42,960 bases of DNA from CAWULT01 sp963923455. Lineage in GTDB: Bacteria > Acidobacteriota > Vicinamibacteria > Vicinamibacterales > UBA2999. A program made the position numbers and the translations under genes. The stretch lies in assembly GCA_963923455.1 (NCBI GenBank), contig CAWULT010000028.1, forward strand, positions 1 to 42,960. Reading direction: 5' to 3'. Under the pieces are notes generated by a model. The model was not told the origin of the DNA. It saw nothing but the letters and a program-made list of their open reading frames with translations, and made no database searches. Below, in pieces: positions 24,125-37,916 of the stretch. Each line of letters begins with the position of its first letter. Within the stretch, counting starts at the first letter, position 1.

Positions 24125-25099
24125 ATGGATTTCAAGGACTACTACGCCACGCTCGGGGTGTCGAAGACCGCGACGGACAAGGAGCTCAAGCAGGCCTTCC
24201 GGAAGCTGGCCCGCAAGTACCACCCGGACGTGAACCCCGGCGACAAGGGCGCGGAGGCGAAGTTCAAGGACATCAACGAGGCCTACGAGGTGCTCGGCGA
24301 CCCGGCGACGCGCAAGAAGTACGACGAGCTCGGCGCCAACTGGCGGATGTACGAGCAGGCGCAGGCCCAGGGACGGCCCAATCCCTTCGCCGGCCAGGGG
24401 CACGGGCATGGCGGATTTCGGACCATGTCACCGGAGGAGATGGAGGACGTCTTCGGGGACAGCAACCCGTTCTCGGACTTCTTCACCACGTTCTTCGGGG
24501 GCGGGGCCGGCCCGTCGGCCCGCACCGAGCGGCGCCCGCGGCAGCGGGCCGGTCGGGACGTCGAGCACGACATCGAGCTGAGCCTCGAGGACGCCTACCA
24601 CGGCACGATGCGCCGCCTGACGCTGACCCACGACGGGCACGCCCGGACGGTCGACGTCAGAATCCCGGCCGGCGTCACGGAGGGGTCCCGTGTCCGCATC
24701 GCGGGCGAGGGCGAGCACGGCCGAGGGGGCGCCGAAGCCGGTCACCTGTACCTGCGCGTCCGGCTGGCCCCCCATCCGACCTTCGAGGTCAAGGGCCGGG
24801 ACCTGCACGTGACGGTACCGATTCCGGTGACGACCGCCGTGCTGGGCGGAGAAGCCGACGTCCAGACGATGAGCGGCAAGCCCGCCCGGCTCCGTGTACC
24901 CGCCTTCACGCAGAACAACCAGGTGTTTCGCCTGAAGGGTTACGGCATGCCGACGGTCGGCAAGCCCGACGCCAAGGCGGACCTGTACGCCAAGGTCGAG
25001 GTCCGGGTGCCGACCACCCTGAACTCGCAGGAACGGGAACACTACGAGGCGCTGGCCCGCCTGCACGCCTCGAACGGCAAGGCGCACAGCGCCGCGTAA
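24125..25099 (+). CDS. DnaJ/CbpA-type J-domain co-chaperone
   Basis: Stimulates DnaK ATPase and delivers substrates. The 324-residue protein has a J-domain (1-70) with HPD at 33-35 in KYHPDVNPGDKG, a short Gly/Phe-rich region (NPFAGQGHGHGGFR, FFTTFFGGGAG) and the two C-terminal beta-barrel domains (from about 140). It has no CxxCxGxG zinc repeats, so it is the CbpA-like (type II) class and not DnaJ proper. It starts 13 bp after hspR, with clpB 37 bp downstream. The gene could be called cbpA, but dnaJ is often used in such operons. Confidence 0.95.
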   Translation: MDFKDYYATLGVSKTATDKELKQAFRKLARKYHPDVNPGDKGAEAKFKDINEAYEVLGDPATRKKYDELGANWRMYEQAQAQGRPNPFAGQGHGHGGFRTMSPEEMEDVFGDSNPFSDFFTTFFGGGAGPSARTERRPRQRAGRDVEHDIELSLEDAYHGTMRRLTLTHDGHARTVDVRIPAGVTEGSRVRIAGEGEHGRGGAEAGHLYLRVRLAPHPTFEVKGRDLHVTVPIPVTTAVLGGEADVQTMSGKPARLRVPAFTQNNQVFRLKGYGMPTVGKPDAKADLYAKVEVRVPTTLNSQEREHYEALARLHASNGKAHSAA

Positions 25100-25136
25100 G
25101 CCAGCGGCCGCGAACACGACGCGAGCGAGCAGAGAC

Positions 25137-27728
<2,592 letters not shown>

Positions 27729-27764
27729 CGCGGCGCCACCGAGCCGACCGGGGCGTACACGACA

Positions 27765-27795
27765 GAGGGGCGGGAGCCACCGGGCCCCGCCCCTC
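27765..27795 (+). terminator. Terminator-like hairpin after clpB
   Basis: Perfect 10-bp stem GAGGGGCGGG / CCCGCCCCTC with an 11-nt loop between clpB and the convergent ilvD. A weak pyrimidine stretch (CTTCC) follows on the plus strand. It may stop transcription from both sides. Confidence 0.6.
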
Positions 27796-27862
27796 CTTCC
27801 GGTCTCCGGACCGCTTCGCCCCCTTCGCCGGACGGACGCGGCCCGCTGGCCAGATTCCGGTT

Positions 27863-29529
<1,667 letters not shown>

Positions 29530-29530
<1 letters not shown>

Positions 29531-30549
29531 CAGACCGTCGAGGGCTGGGGCAGCTGCACGGGGTCGAGGAACGGCATCATGTTGCGGAGCTTCGAGCCGA
29601 CCACCTCGATCGGGTGATTCCGGTCGCGCTCCCGCAGCGCCTTGAAGTTCGGATAGCCCCCCTCGGCCTCGGCGATCCACTTCCTCGCGAACTCACCCGA
29701 CTGGATCTCGAGCAGCATCTGCTTCATCGCGGCCTTCGTGTGCTCGGTGACGATGCGCGGGCCGCCCATGTAGTCGCCGTACTCGGCAGTGTCGCTGATC
29801 GAGTACCGCATGTAGTTGAGGCCTCCCCGGTACATCAGGTCGACGATGAGCTTCAGCTCGTGCAGGCACTCGAAGTACGCGATCTCGGGCTGGTAGCCAG
29901 CCTCGATCAACGTCTCGAATCCGGCCTTGACGAGCGCCGCGGTGCCGCCGCACAGCACCGCCTGCTCGCCGAACAAGTCGGTCTCCGTCTCCTCGGCGAA
30001 GGTCGTCTCGATCACGCCCGCGCGGGTACAGCCGATGCCGCGCGCGTACGAGAGCGCAGTGGCGCGGCCCTTCCCCGTCGCGTCCTGGTGCACGGCCAGC
30101 AGGCCGGGCACGCCGGCGCCTTCCGTGAACACCTCCCGAACGCGGTGCCCCGGCGCCTTCGGCGCCACCATGGTCACGTCGACGTCGGCCGGCGGCACGA
30201 TCCAGTTGAACCGGATGGCGAAGCCGTGCGCGAACATCAGCATCTTGCCCGCCGACAGGTTCGGCGCGATGTCGCTCTTGTAGACGCGCGCCTGATGCTG
30301 ATCCGGGATGAGGACCATGATCACGTCGGCCCACTTCGACGCCTCGGCCACGCTGAGCACCTTCAGGCCGGCGGCCCGAGCCTTGTCGGCCGACTTGCTC
30401 CCGTCTTGGAGTCCGACGACGACGCTGACGCCGCTGTCCTGCAGGTTCAACGCGTGCGCATGCCCCTGCGAGCCGTACCCGATCACGGCGACCTTCCGCC
30501 CGCGGATCAAATCAATGTCCGCATCCTTGTCGTAGAACATCGTTGCCAT
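29530..30549 (-). CDS. ilvC: Ketol-acid reductoisomerase, class I (short)
   Basis: Rearranges and reduces acetolactate or acetohydroxybutyrate. At 339 residues it is the short class I form. The nucleotide-binding motif GYGSQGHAHALNLQDSG is near 24-40, and AEETETDLFGEQAVLCGG carries the metal-binding acidic residues. The cofactor loop reads GLQDGSKSADK; the Arg often found in the second position of NADPH enzymes is Gln, followed by Asp, so cofactor preference is worth testing. ATG 30549 has AGGAGA upstream and fits the family start (MATMFYDKDADID). It precedes ilvD with a 1-nt overlap and follows ilvN by 93 bp. Confidence 0.97.
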
Positions 30550-30642
30550 CGTCTCTCCTGAATACGTGCACAAGGCCGGCGGGCGGGAACCCACCACGCC
30601 GACCCGCCAGGGCCGGCGTTCGGGGCCGCCGCCGGGCCGGAC

Positions 30643-31146
30643 CTACGAGTATTGCGCGGCTGACAGGGCCGTGTCGCCCCGGCGCATCGCCACCTGGCCA
30701 GTCCGCACCATCTCGACGATGCCGAGCGGCTCCAGCCGGCCGATCACGGCGTCGACGTGCGGGGGCTCACCCGTGATCTCGAGCGTCATCGTCTGGTCAC
30801 CCGAGTCGACGATGTGTGCGCGCGTCTCGTCGACCACCCGCAGCAGGTGGGCCCGGTCGTGACCGGCCACGGCCACCTTGACGAGCGCGAGATCGCGCGC
30901 GACGGCCGGCACGCTGCCCAGATCCTCGACCTGCAGGACGTTGACGAGTTTGTACAGGTACGCGGTGACGCGCTGGGCGTCGACCTGATCGCTGTCGAGC
31001 ACGATCGTCATGCGCGAAACGCCGGGTTCCGCCGTGCGTCCCACGGTGAGGGATTCGATGTTGAAGGCGCGGCGCCGGAACACCAGCGCCACGCGATTGA
31101 GCACGCCTGGCTTGTCTTCGACCAGGGCAACGAGGGTGTGATGCAT
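30643..31146 (-). CDS. ilvN: Acetolactate synthase small (regulatory) subunit
   Basis: Regulatory subunit that activates IlvB and gives valine feedback control. The 167-residue protein has an N-terminal ACT domain, HHTLVALVEDKPGVLNRVAL followed by FRRRAFNIESLTVG, and a C-terminal ALS_ss_C-type domain ending GIVEMVRTGQVAMRRGDTA. This is the normal length for the IlvN/IlvH family (ilvH is an equally valid symbol). It lies 16 bp after ilvB. The 93 bp between it and ilvC are GC-rich with possible weak stems but no clear terminator. Confidence 0.96.
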   Translation of the reverse strand: MHHTLVALVEDKPGVLNRVALVFRRRAFNIESLTVGRTAEPGVSRMTIVLDSDQVDAQRVTAYLYKLVNVLQVEDLGSVPAVARDLALVKVAVAGHDRAHLLRVVDETRAHIVDSGDQTMTLEITGEPPHVDAVIGRLEPLGIVEMVRTGQVAMRRGDTALSAAQYS

Positions 31147-31162
31147 CGAGTCCTGTCTTCCT

Positions 31163-32884
<1,722 letters not shown>

Positions 32885-32892
32885 AGGTGAGC

Positions 32893-32922
32893 AGTGTGCC
32901 CCGCCTGGACGGCATCAGTCAA
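32893..32922 (-). promoter_or_regulatory. Candidate ilvB promoter
   Basis: Minus-strand TTGACT (32922-32917), an 18-bp spacer and CACACT (32898-32893), which ends 8 nt before the ilvB ATG and would give a nearly leaderless mRNA. The -10 is weak. The remainder of 32885-33090 shows AT-richer sequence with a possible plus-strand TTGATA (32924) for the lipoprotein, but no clear regulator site. Confidence 0.35.
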
Positions 32923-33090
32923 ATTGATAGTCCTTTCTGCACGATAAGAACACGTAATCGTCAACTATCGCTATGTCATTTCGGGGTCCCGAGCGGCCCT
33001 TCCCGTCGAGATCCGTCGAAATCCCCAACGAATCCGGCCTCTGCCCTGTTGGCCCGACACTTGAACGGACTCTGCCGCAAGGGGGACTAC

Positions 33091-33930
33091 ATGTTCAGAA
33101 TCGAGCACTTCGGTGTCCTGCTGATCGCCGCATTGGTCGCAAGCGGCTGCGGCGGCGCCGGCACCGGCCAGGATTCCACGACGGCTGCTCCCGCGGCCGA
33201 GGCACCGGCGACGAGCGCCGAGCCGGCCCCGGCGCCGCCGCCGGCGCCCGCCGAGCCCGCGGCGGCCGCAGCCCAGTCGACGCGGCCGCGAACCGCAACA
33301 CCGGCGGCGCGGCCGGCGCCCTCAGCCGGCGAGCGTCCTGCGCCCGTGCCAAGCGCCCCCGCCGCCGTCGCACCGGCGCAAGCGCCGGCGCCGCCACGAC
33401 CGACCGTTCGTGAGGTCACGGTGCCCGCGGGCACCGCGCTCGCGCTCGAACTGACGACGGCGCTGACCTCCGAGACGGCGACGGTGGAAACGCCCGTCCA
33501 GGCGCGGCTGCGCGAGGCGGTGTCGGTCGATGGCGTCACGGCGATTCCCGCCGGCACGGTGTTCTCGGGTGCGGTCACCGACGTCGAGCGGGCGGGCCGC
33601 GTCCGGGGCCGGTCGCGGCTGGTCTTCCGCTTCACCGAGGCGACCATCAACGGGCAGAAAGAGGCCCTCCGCACGGCCCCCCTCACGTTCGAAGGCGAGG
33701 CGACGCAGAAGCAGGATGCCGCGAAGATCGGCGCGGGCGCGGTGGGCGGCGCCATCATCGGCGCCATCGCCGGCGGCGGGAGCGGCGCGGCGAAGGGCGC
33801 CGCGATCGGGGGCGCGGCCGGCACGGGCGTCGTGCTGGCCACGCGCGGCCGCGAAGTGACGGTCGACGCCGGCACCACGCTCAACGCGTCGCTGGCGGTG
33901 CCGGCCGATCTGCTGATCCCGGTCCGCTGA
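33091..33930 (+). CDS. Lipoprotein with Pro/Ala linker and VirB10/TrbI-like C-terminal pattern
   Basis: A 279-residue lipoprotein with lipobox LVASGC (Cys20). Residues 28-107 are a low-complexity Pro/Ala-rich linker long enough to span periplasm or cell wall. The C-terminal domain starts EVTVPAGTALALELTTALTS and contains GVTAIPAGTVFSGAVTDVER and GRSRLVFRFTEATING, then a glycine-zipper helix pair (about 211-250: KIGAGAVGGAIIGAIAGG, AAKGAAIGGAAGTGV), and ends REVTVDAGTTLNASLAVPAD. The order of strands, helical insertion and closing strand recalls the VirB10/TrbI outer-membrane domain, where the inserted helices form the channel. There is no secretion locus around it. Similarity was judged by eye. 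GGGGGA precedes ATG 33091. The stop directly abuts the convergent CDGSH gene. Confidence 0.8.
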   Translation: MFRIEHFGVLLIAALVASGCGGAGTGQDSTTAAPAAEAPATSAEPAPAPPPAPAEPAAAAAQSTRPRTATPAARPAPSAGERPAPVPSAPAAVAPAQAPAPPRPTVREVTVPAGTALALELTTALTSETATVETPVQARLREAVSVDGVTAIPAGTVFSGAVTDVERAGRVRGRSRLVFRFTEATINGQKEALRTAPLTFEGEATQKQDAAKIGAGAVGGAIIGAIAGGGSGAAKGAAIGGAAGTGVVLATRGREVTVDAGTTLNASLAVPADLLIPVR

Positions 33931-34161
33931 TCAGGACCGGTCGGTCGTCCTGGGCGGGCCCGCCGGCGCGGCGGGTCCGCCGTCGAATCCCAGCCGCCGG
34001 TGCGAGCCGTCACAAAACGGCTTCCGCGACGACGCCCCGCAGCGGCACAGCGCCACCGGCCTCCGGTCGATCGGATACTCGCGCCCCTCCCAATCCACGA
34101 CTCGGACGTCGTCGGCGTCGATGACGTACGGGCCGTCCTGCCGCAGCCGGATGGTCGTCAC
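33931..34161 (-). CDS. CDGSH iron-sulfur domain protein
   Basis: A 76-residue cytoplasmic protein with the complete CDGSH motif CRCGASSRKPFCDGSH: three Cys and one His that hold a 2Fe-2S cluster, as in mitoNEET. The first 35 residues (IRLRQDGPYVIDADDVRVVD) are the beta extension typical of small bacterial members. Redox or cluster-transfer roles are proposed for the family; the target is unknown. The start is GTG 34161. Its stop codon abuts the lipoprotein stop (TGATCA, zero spacing), and it lies 18 bp after rho on the same strand. Confidence 0.92.
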   Translation of the reverse strand: MTTIRLRQDGPYVIDADDVRVVDWEGREYPIDRRPVALCRCGASSRKPFCDGSHRRLGFDGGPAAPAGPPRTTDRS

Positions 34162-34179
34162 GGGCGCCTCCCCGGCACG

Positions 34180-35622
34180 TCAGCCGATCTTCTGCAGCGC
34201 GCCGAGGAACTCGGCGTTGTTCTTCGTCTTGCCCATCTTGTCGAGCAGCAGTTCCATGGCCTCGACGCCCGACAGCGGGTTGAGCACCTTGCGCAGCACC
34301 CAGACCCGGTTCAGGTCCTCGCGCGGGATCAGCAACTCCTCCTTGCGGGTGCCGCTGCGCGTGATGTCGATCGCCGGGAAGACCCGTTTGTCCGCCAGCT
34401 TGCGGTCCAGGTGGATCTCCATGTTGCCGGTCCCCTTGAACTCCTCGAAGATGATGTCGTCCATCCTCGAGCCGGTGTCGACGAGTGCGGTCGCGATGAT
34501 CGTCAGCGACCCGCCCTCCTCGATGTTGCGCGCCGCGCCGAAGAACCGCTTCGGCTTCTGCAGCGCGTTCGAGTCCAGGCCGCCGCTGAGCACCTTGCCC
34601 GACGACGGGATCACCGTGTTGTACGCGCGTGCGAGGCGGGTAATCGAGTCGAGCAGGATCAGGACGTCCTTCTTGTGCTCGACGAGGCGCTTCGCCTTCT
34701 CGATGACCATCTCGGCCACCTGCACGTGACGCTGGGCCGGCTCGTCGAAGGTCGAGGAAATCACCTCGCCCTTCACCGACCGCTGCATGTCGGTGACCTC
34801 CTCCGGCCGCTCGTCGATGAGCAGGACGATCAGGTAGACCTCGGGATGGTTCTGCACCACCGCCTGCGCGATGCTCTGCAGCAGCATGGTCTTGCCGGTG
34901 CGCGGTGGCGCCACGATGAGCCCGCGCTGCCCCTTGCCGATCGGGGTCATCAGGTCCATCACCCGCGTGCCCAGGGCGTCCGGCGCCGTCTCGAGGCGGA
35001 ACGCCTCCTGCGGATACAGCGGCGTCAGGTTCTCGAAGAACAGCTTCTCGCGCGCGTGCTCGGGCGCCTCGAAATTGACCGCCTCCACCTTGACGAGGGC
35101 GAAATACCGCTCGCCTTCCTTCGGCGGGCGGATCTGGCCGGACACCGTGTCGCCGGTCTGCAGGTCGAACCGCCTGATTTGCGCGGGCGAGACGTAGATG
35201 TCGTCGGGGCCTGCCAGGTAGTTGTAGTCGGGCGCGCGGAGGAAGCCGAAGCCGTCCGGCAGCGTCTCGAGCACGCCCTCCGAGAAGATGAAGCCGCTCT
35301 GCTCGGTCTGCGCCTTGAGGATCTGGAAGATCAGGTCCTGCTTGCGCATGCCGGTTGCACCGGCGACATTCAGGTCCTTCCCGATCTGCGTCAGGGCCTG
35401 GATGCTCATGTCCTTGAGGGTGTTGATGTTCAGGCTCGGGCGCGGCGCCCCGCCCCCTGGGCCCGGCGGAGCCGGCGCGGCGGCGGCCTCCTCGCCGCCG
35501 GCAGGCTCGACGGGCAGACCCGTGTGCTCGGGCGGAGCGGACTCCCGGCCGCCCTGACGCGACGGACGACGACGGCGATGACGCGGATGGCCAGACCCTG
35601 GCTGCTTGGGCGAACTCGACAT
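34180..35622 (-). CDS. rho: Transcription termination factor Rho
   Basis: RNA-dependent helicase that ends transcription at C-rich sites. The 480-residue protein contains the N-terminal Rho domain (NINTLKDMSIQALTQIGKDL), the cold-shock-like RNA-binding domain (DGFGFLRAPDYNYLAGPDDI, YVSPAQIRRFDLQTGD), Walker A in VAPPRTGKTMLLQSIA, and the Q- and R-loop regions. The first 65 residues are an extra basic, Pro/Gly/Ala-rich extension (starting MSSSPKQPGSGHPRHRRRRP) absent from E. coli Rho; such extensions occur in high-GC phyla and can bind RNA or aid self-assembly. ATG 35622 lacks a Shine-Dalgarno. It has its own near-consensus promoter and a leader of about 170 nt. Confidence 0.97.
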   Translation of the reverse strand: MSSSPKQPGSGHPRHRRRRPSRQGGRESAPPEHTGLPVEPAGGEEAAAAPAPPGPGGGAPRPSLNINTLKDMSIQALTQIGKDLNVAGATGMRKQDLIFQILKAQTEQSGFIFSEGVLETLPDGFGFLRAPDYNYLAGPDDIYVSPAQIRRFDLQTGDTVSGQIRPPKEGERYFALVKVEAVNFEAPEHAREKLFFENLTPLYPQEAFRLETAPDALGTRVMDLMTPIGKGQRGLIVAPPRTGKTMLLQSIAQAVVQNHPEVYLIVLLIDERPEEVTDMQRSVKGEVISSTFDEPAQRHVQVAEMVIEKAKRLVEHKKDVLILLDSITRLARAYNTVIPSSGKVLSGGLDSNALQKPKRFFGAARNIEEGGSLTIIATALVDTGSRMDDIIFEEFKGTGNMEIHLDRKLADKRVFPAIDITRSGTRKEELLIPREDLNRVWVLRKVLNPLSGVEAMELLLDKMGKTKNNAEFLGALQKIG

Positions 35623-35797
35623 GGGTTGCGCGGCGAGGAAAGAGGGTTGAAAAGCGTGTACGACGATGGTGAAGCGGGCGTACGTCGGTGGCTGCGTGAC
35701 GGGCCGGCGCGGGTCGAACCCCGGACGCGTCGCGGGGCGTGCGCGCGGCCGCGGGCGGTGCCGCGGATGACTCGAGCGACCTGCCGTCTGGTCGGGC

Positions 35798-35826
35798 AGT
35801 ATAGGAACCGCCCGGCGGGCTGTCAA
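35798..35826 (-). promoter_or_regulatory. Near-consensus promoter of rho with a long C-rich leader
   Basis: TTGACA (35826-35821), a 17-bp spacer and TATACT (35803-35798) on the minus strand: the same hexamers as the hspR promoter. The spacer holds overlapping palindromes (CCGCC-C-GGCGG at 35808-35818). Predicted start near 35791 leaves about 170 nt of leader (35623-35791) that is C-rich and ends in a pyrimidine-rich stretch before the ATG, which may allow Rho to limit its own synthesis. Confidence 0.8.
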
Positions 35827-35836
35827 GAACGCCGGT

Positions 35837-36217
35837 TCAGAAGTTCGCGGGATTCCGGCCGACGCCGATGATGCTGCAGGCGGCGATCACGGGCAGGCCC
35901 CGGCGCCGCGCTTCGGCCAGCACCTCGTCGGTGTCGGCGCCAGGATTGAGCCAGACCTCCGGCGCGCCCGCCCGCGCGATCTCGCCGAGCAAACCGAGCA
36001 CGACGGGCGGGGGCACGTACACCGTGACCATGTCGAGTGCGTCGGGAATGTCCAGCACGGACCGATACGCGCGCAGTCCCTCCACTTCCTGCGCGTTCGG
36101 CGTGACGGGATAGACGGTGTAGCCGGCCTCCGCGAACGCCCGAACCGCCTTGTTGCCGAACTTGCGGCGGTCGGTCGAGGCCCCGATGACGGCAACGCGC
36201 TTTTTCCGCTCGTCCAT
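35837..36217 (-). CDS. CoA-binding (YccU-like) protein
   Basis: A 126-residue Rossmann-fold protein of the CoA_binding_2/YccU type: VAVIGASTDRRKFGNKAVRA is the nucleotide-binding start, followed by YPVTPNAQEVEGLRAYRSVL and EVWLNPGADTDEVLAEARRR. Members are single-domain relatives of the succinyl-CoA ligase alpha N-domain; they bind CoA but their reaction is unknown. ATG 36217 fits. Its stop lies 11 bp from the rho promoter, and it is divergent from the GT39 gene across 42 bp. Confidence 0.9.
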   Translation of the reverse strand: MDERKKRVAVIGASTDRRKFGNKAVRAFAEAGYTVYPVTPNAQEVEGLRAYRSVLDIPDALDMVTVYVPPPVVLGLLGEIARAGAPEVWLNPGADTDEVLAEARRRGLPVIAACSIIGVGRNPANF

Positions 36218-36245
36218 GCGTCCATTATCGGCCGACGCCGTGCAC

Positions 36246-36251
36246 TACAAT
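36246..36251 (+). promoter_or_regulatory. Candidate -10 box for the GT39 gene
   Basis: TACAAT ends 8 nt before GTG 36260, implying a start site within a base or two of the start codon. No Shine-Dalgarno and no clear -35. Confidence 0.4.
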
Positions 36252-36259
36252 GGCCGGAC

Positions 36260-37897
36260 GTGCGCTGGCCGGCCCTCTCCCTGCTGCTGCTGTCGCTGCT
36301 GACGTTCGGCGCAGGCCTCGGACGGCAGGCCGTCACCGACGCCGACGAGGCGTTCTACGCCGAAGCCTCCCGCGAGATGGTCGAGGGCGGCGACTGGCTC
36401 ACTCCCCACTTCAACTACCAGTACCGCTGGCAGAAGCCGGTGCTCTATTACTGGCTGACGGCTGCGACCTACGTCGTCGCCGGACCGGGCGAGGCGGCCG
36501 CGCGCGCGTGGTCCGCGCTCTCGGGCGTCGGCCTGGTCCTGCTGACGTGGGCCGCGGCGCGAAGCGCCGGCCGCGGCGCGGCGTGGCTCGCCGGCGCGAT
36601 CGTCGCCACCTGCTTCGGCTACTTCATGATGGCCCGGTCGGCCCTGCCCGACCTGCCTCTCACTTTCTTCATCTCCGCCACCATCTGGGCCGCGCTGCGG
36701 GCCGCCGACGAGGGGGCGCCGCATGACCTGCGCTGGTGGGCGCTCGGCGGCGTGATGGCGGGCCTCGGCTTCCTGACCAAGGGGCCCGTCGCGTTCCTGC
36801 TTCCCGCGCTGGTCCTGCTGCCAATCTGGTGGCGCGAGCGCCACACGACCCGGGTCCGACCCTCGGGCGCGCTCCTCGCCGTCGCGCTCGCCCTGCTGGT
36901 CGGGGTGCCCTGGTACGCGGCGATGACGCTCACTCACGGCACGGCGTATCTCGAGAGCTTCTTCGTCGGGGACAACCTCGAGCGGTTCACCACGGAACGC
37001 TTCAACGAGTCGCGCCCGTTCTGGTACTACCTGCCGATCGTCGTCGGCGGCCTGCTGCCCTGGTCCGCGTTCGCCGTGACGCTGCCCGTGCCCGCCGCGC
37101 TCGCGGTCGCGCGGCGCCGCGCCGCGCTGACGACGGCCGAATGGCGCCTCCTGCTCTGGGCCGCCATGCCGCTGCTCTTCTACACCGTCTCCGTCGGGCA
37201 GCAGCCCCGCTACATCCTGCCCGTGCTGCCGCCGATCGCGATCGCGCTGGCGACGGCGATCGCCGCGCGCGCCGAGGCCGGGGGCACGCGGCTGCTGGCG
37301 GCGGCCACGTGGGCCAGCGTCGGGCTGTTCGCCGGGTGCGGCCTGCTCGTGCTCCGGCTCGAGGCGGTGCTGACGGCCGGGGTCCCGGCATCACGCGTGG
37401 CGGTGGGCGCGATCGCGGCCTCCACGCTCGCGCTCGGCGCGCTGGCGCTGCGGCGGGCGTGGCGGGCGCTGCCAGTGGTCATGACGGCCTGCGCGGCAAC
37501 CGTGCTGCTGGCGGTGCACTTCGGGGCGCTGGTCAGCCAGCGGCCCGACGCCGTCGAACGCATGGCGTCGCTGGTCCGAACGCACCGCGAGGGTCAGGAG
37601 CGGCTGGGGCCCTACCAGGTCTTCGTCCGGAACCTCGTGTTCTACACGGGCCTCCCACAGCAGGACTTCTACGACCAGGCCGACGCCGTGCGGTTCCTGC
37701 GCTCGCCCGACCGCGTGCTGCTCGTCGTCCGCCGGCAGGACCTGGCCGGGCTGGTCGAGGCATCCGGCGTGCCGATCGAAACCCTCGGCCAGGTGGACTA
37801 CGTCAACACCGCCAACATCCGGCTGGGCACCTTCCTCTCGCCAGCCACCTCGGCGATCCGCGACACCGTGCTGCTCGTCACCAACCGGCGCCCGTAG
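36260..37897 (+). CDS. Family-39 membrane glycosyltransferase (ArnT/PMT-like)
   Basis: A 545-residue polytopic inner-membrane protein of the GT-C fold. The N-terminal helix is followed by TDADEAFYAEASREMVEGGD, with the acidic pair of the GT39 active site, and GDWLTPHFNYQYRWQKPVLYYW, the usual ArnT-like loop. About ten more helices follow, then a small soluble C-terminus (from about 440). These enzymes transfer a sugar from a polyprenyl-phosphate carrier to lipid A, protein or glycan on the periplasmic side. The substrate cannot be told, as no arn genes are adjacent. The GTG start has a TACAAT box 8 nt upstream and no Shine-Dalgarno. It converges with the FAD-oxidase gene across a 19-bp gap. 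Confidence 0.9.
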   Translation: MRWPALSLLLLSLLTFGAGLGRQAVTDADEAFYAEASREMVEGGDWLTPHFNYQYRWQKPVLYYWLTAATYVVAGPGEAAARAWSALSGVGLVLLTWAAARSAGRGAAWLAGAIVATCFGYFMMARSALPDLPLTFFISATIWAALRAADEGAPHDLRWWALGGVMAGLGFLTKGPVAFLLPALVLLPIWWRERHTTRVRPSGALLAVALALLVGVPWYAAMTLTHGTAYLESFFVGDNLERFTTERFNESRPFWYYLPIVVGGLLPWSAFAVTLPVPAALAVARRRAALTTAEWRLLLWAAMPLLFYTVSVGQQPRYILPVLPPIAIALATAIAARAEAGGTRLLAAATWASVGLFAGCGLLVLRLEAVLTAGVPASRVAVGAIAASTLALGALALRRAWRALPVVMTACAATVLLAVHFGALVSQRPDAVERMASLVRTHREGQERLGPYQVFVRNLVFYTGLPQQDFYDQADAVRFLRSPDRVLLVVRRQDLAGLVEASGVPIETLGQVDYVNTANIRLGTFLSPATSAIRDTVLLVTNRRP

Positions 37898-37916
37898 CGG
37901 CGCGCCCCCGGGGCGG

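Noticed and set aside
30550..30642. Possible regulatory structure between ilvN and ilvC
   Set aside because: Several GC-rich partial repeats but none gives a long uninterrupted stem; expected by chance at this GC content.
32885..33090. Possible attenuator or T-box before ilvB
   Set aside because: No short frame rich in Leu, Val or Ile, no paired terminator/antiterminator and no T-box sequence. The frame from ATG 32915 simply overlaps ilvB out of phase.
35701..35730. T-arm-like GGTTCGACC sequence in the rho leader, possible tRNA or tRNA remnant
   Set aside because: The flanking bases do not form a 5-bp T-stem and no acceptor, D-arm or anticodon arm can be drawn.
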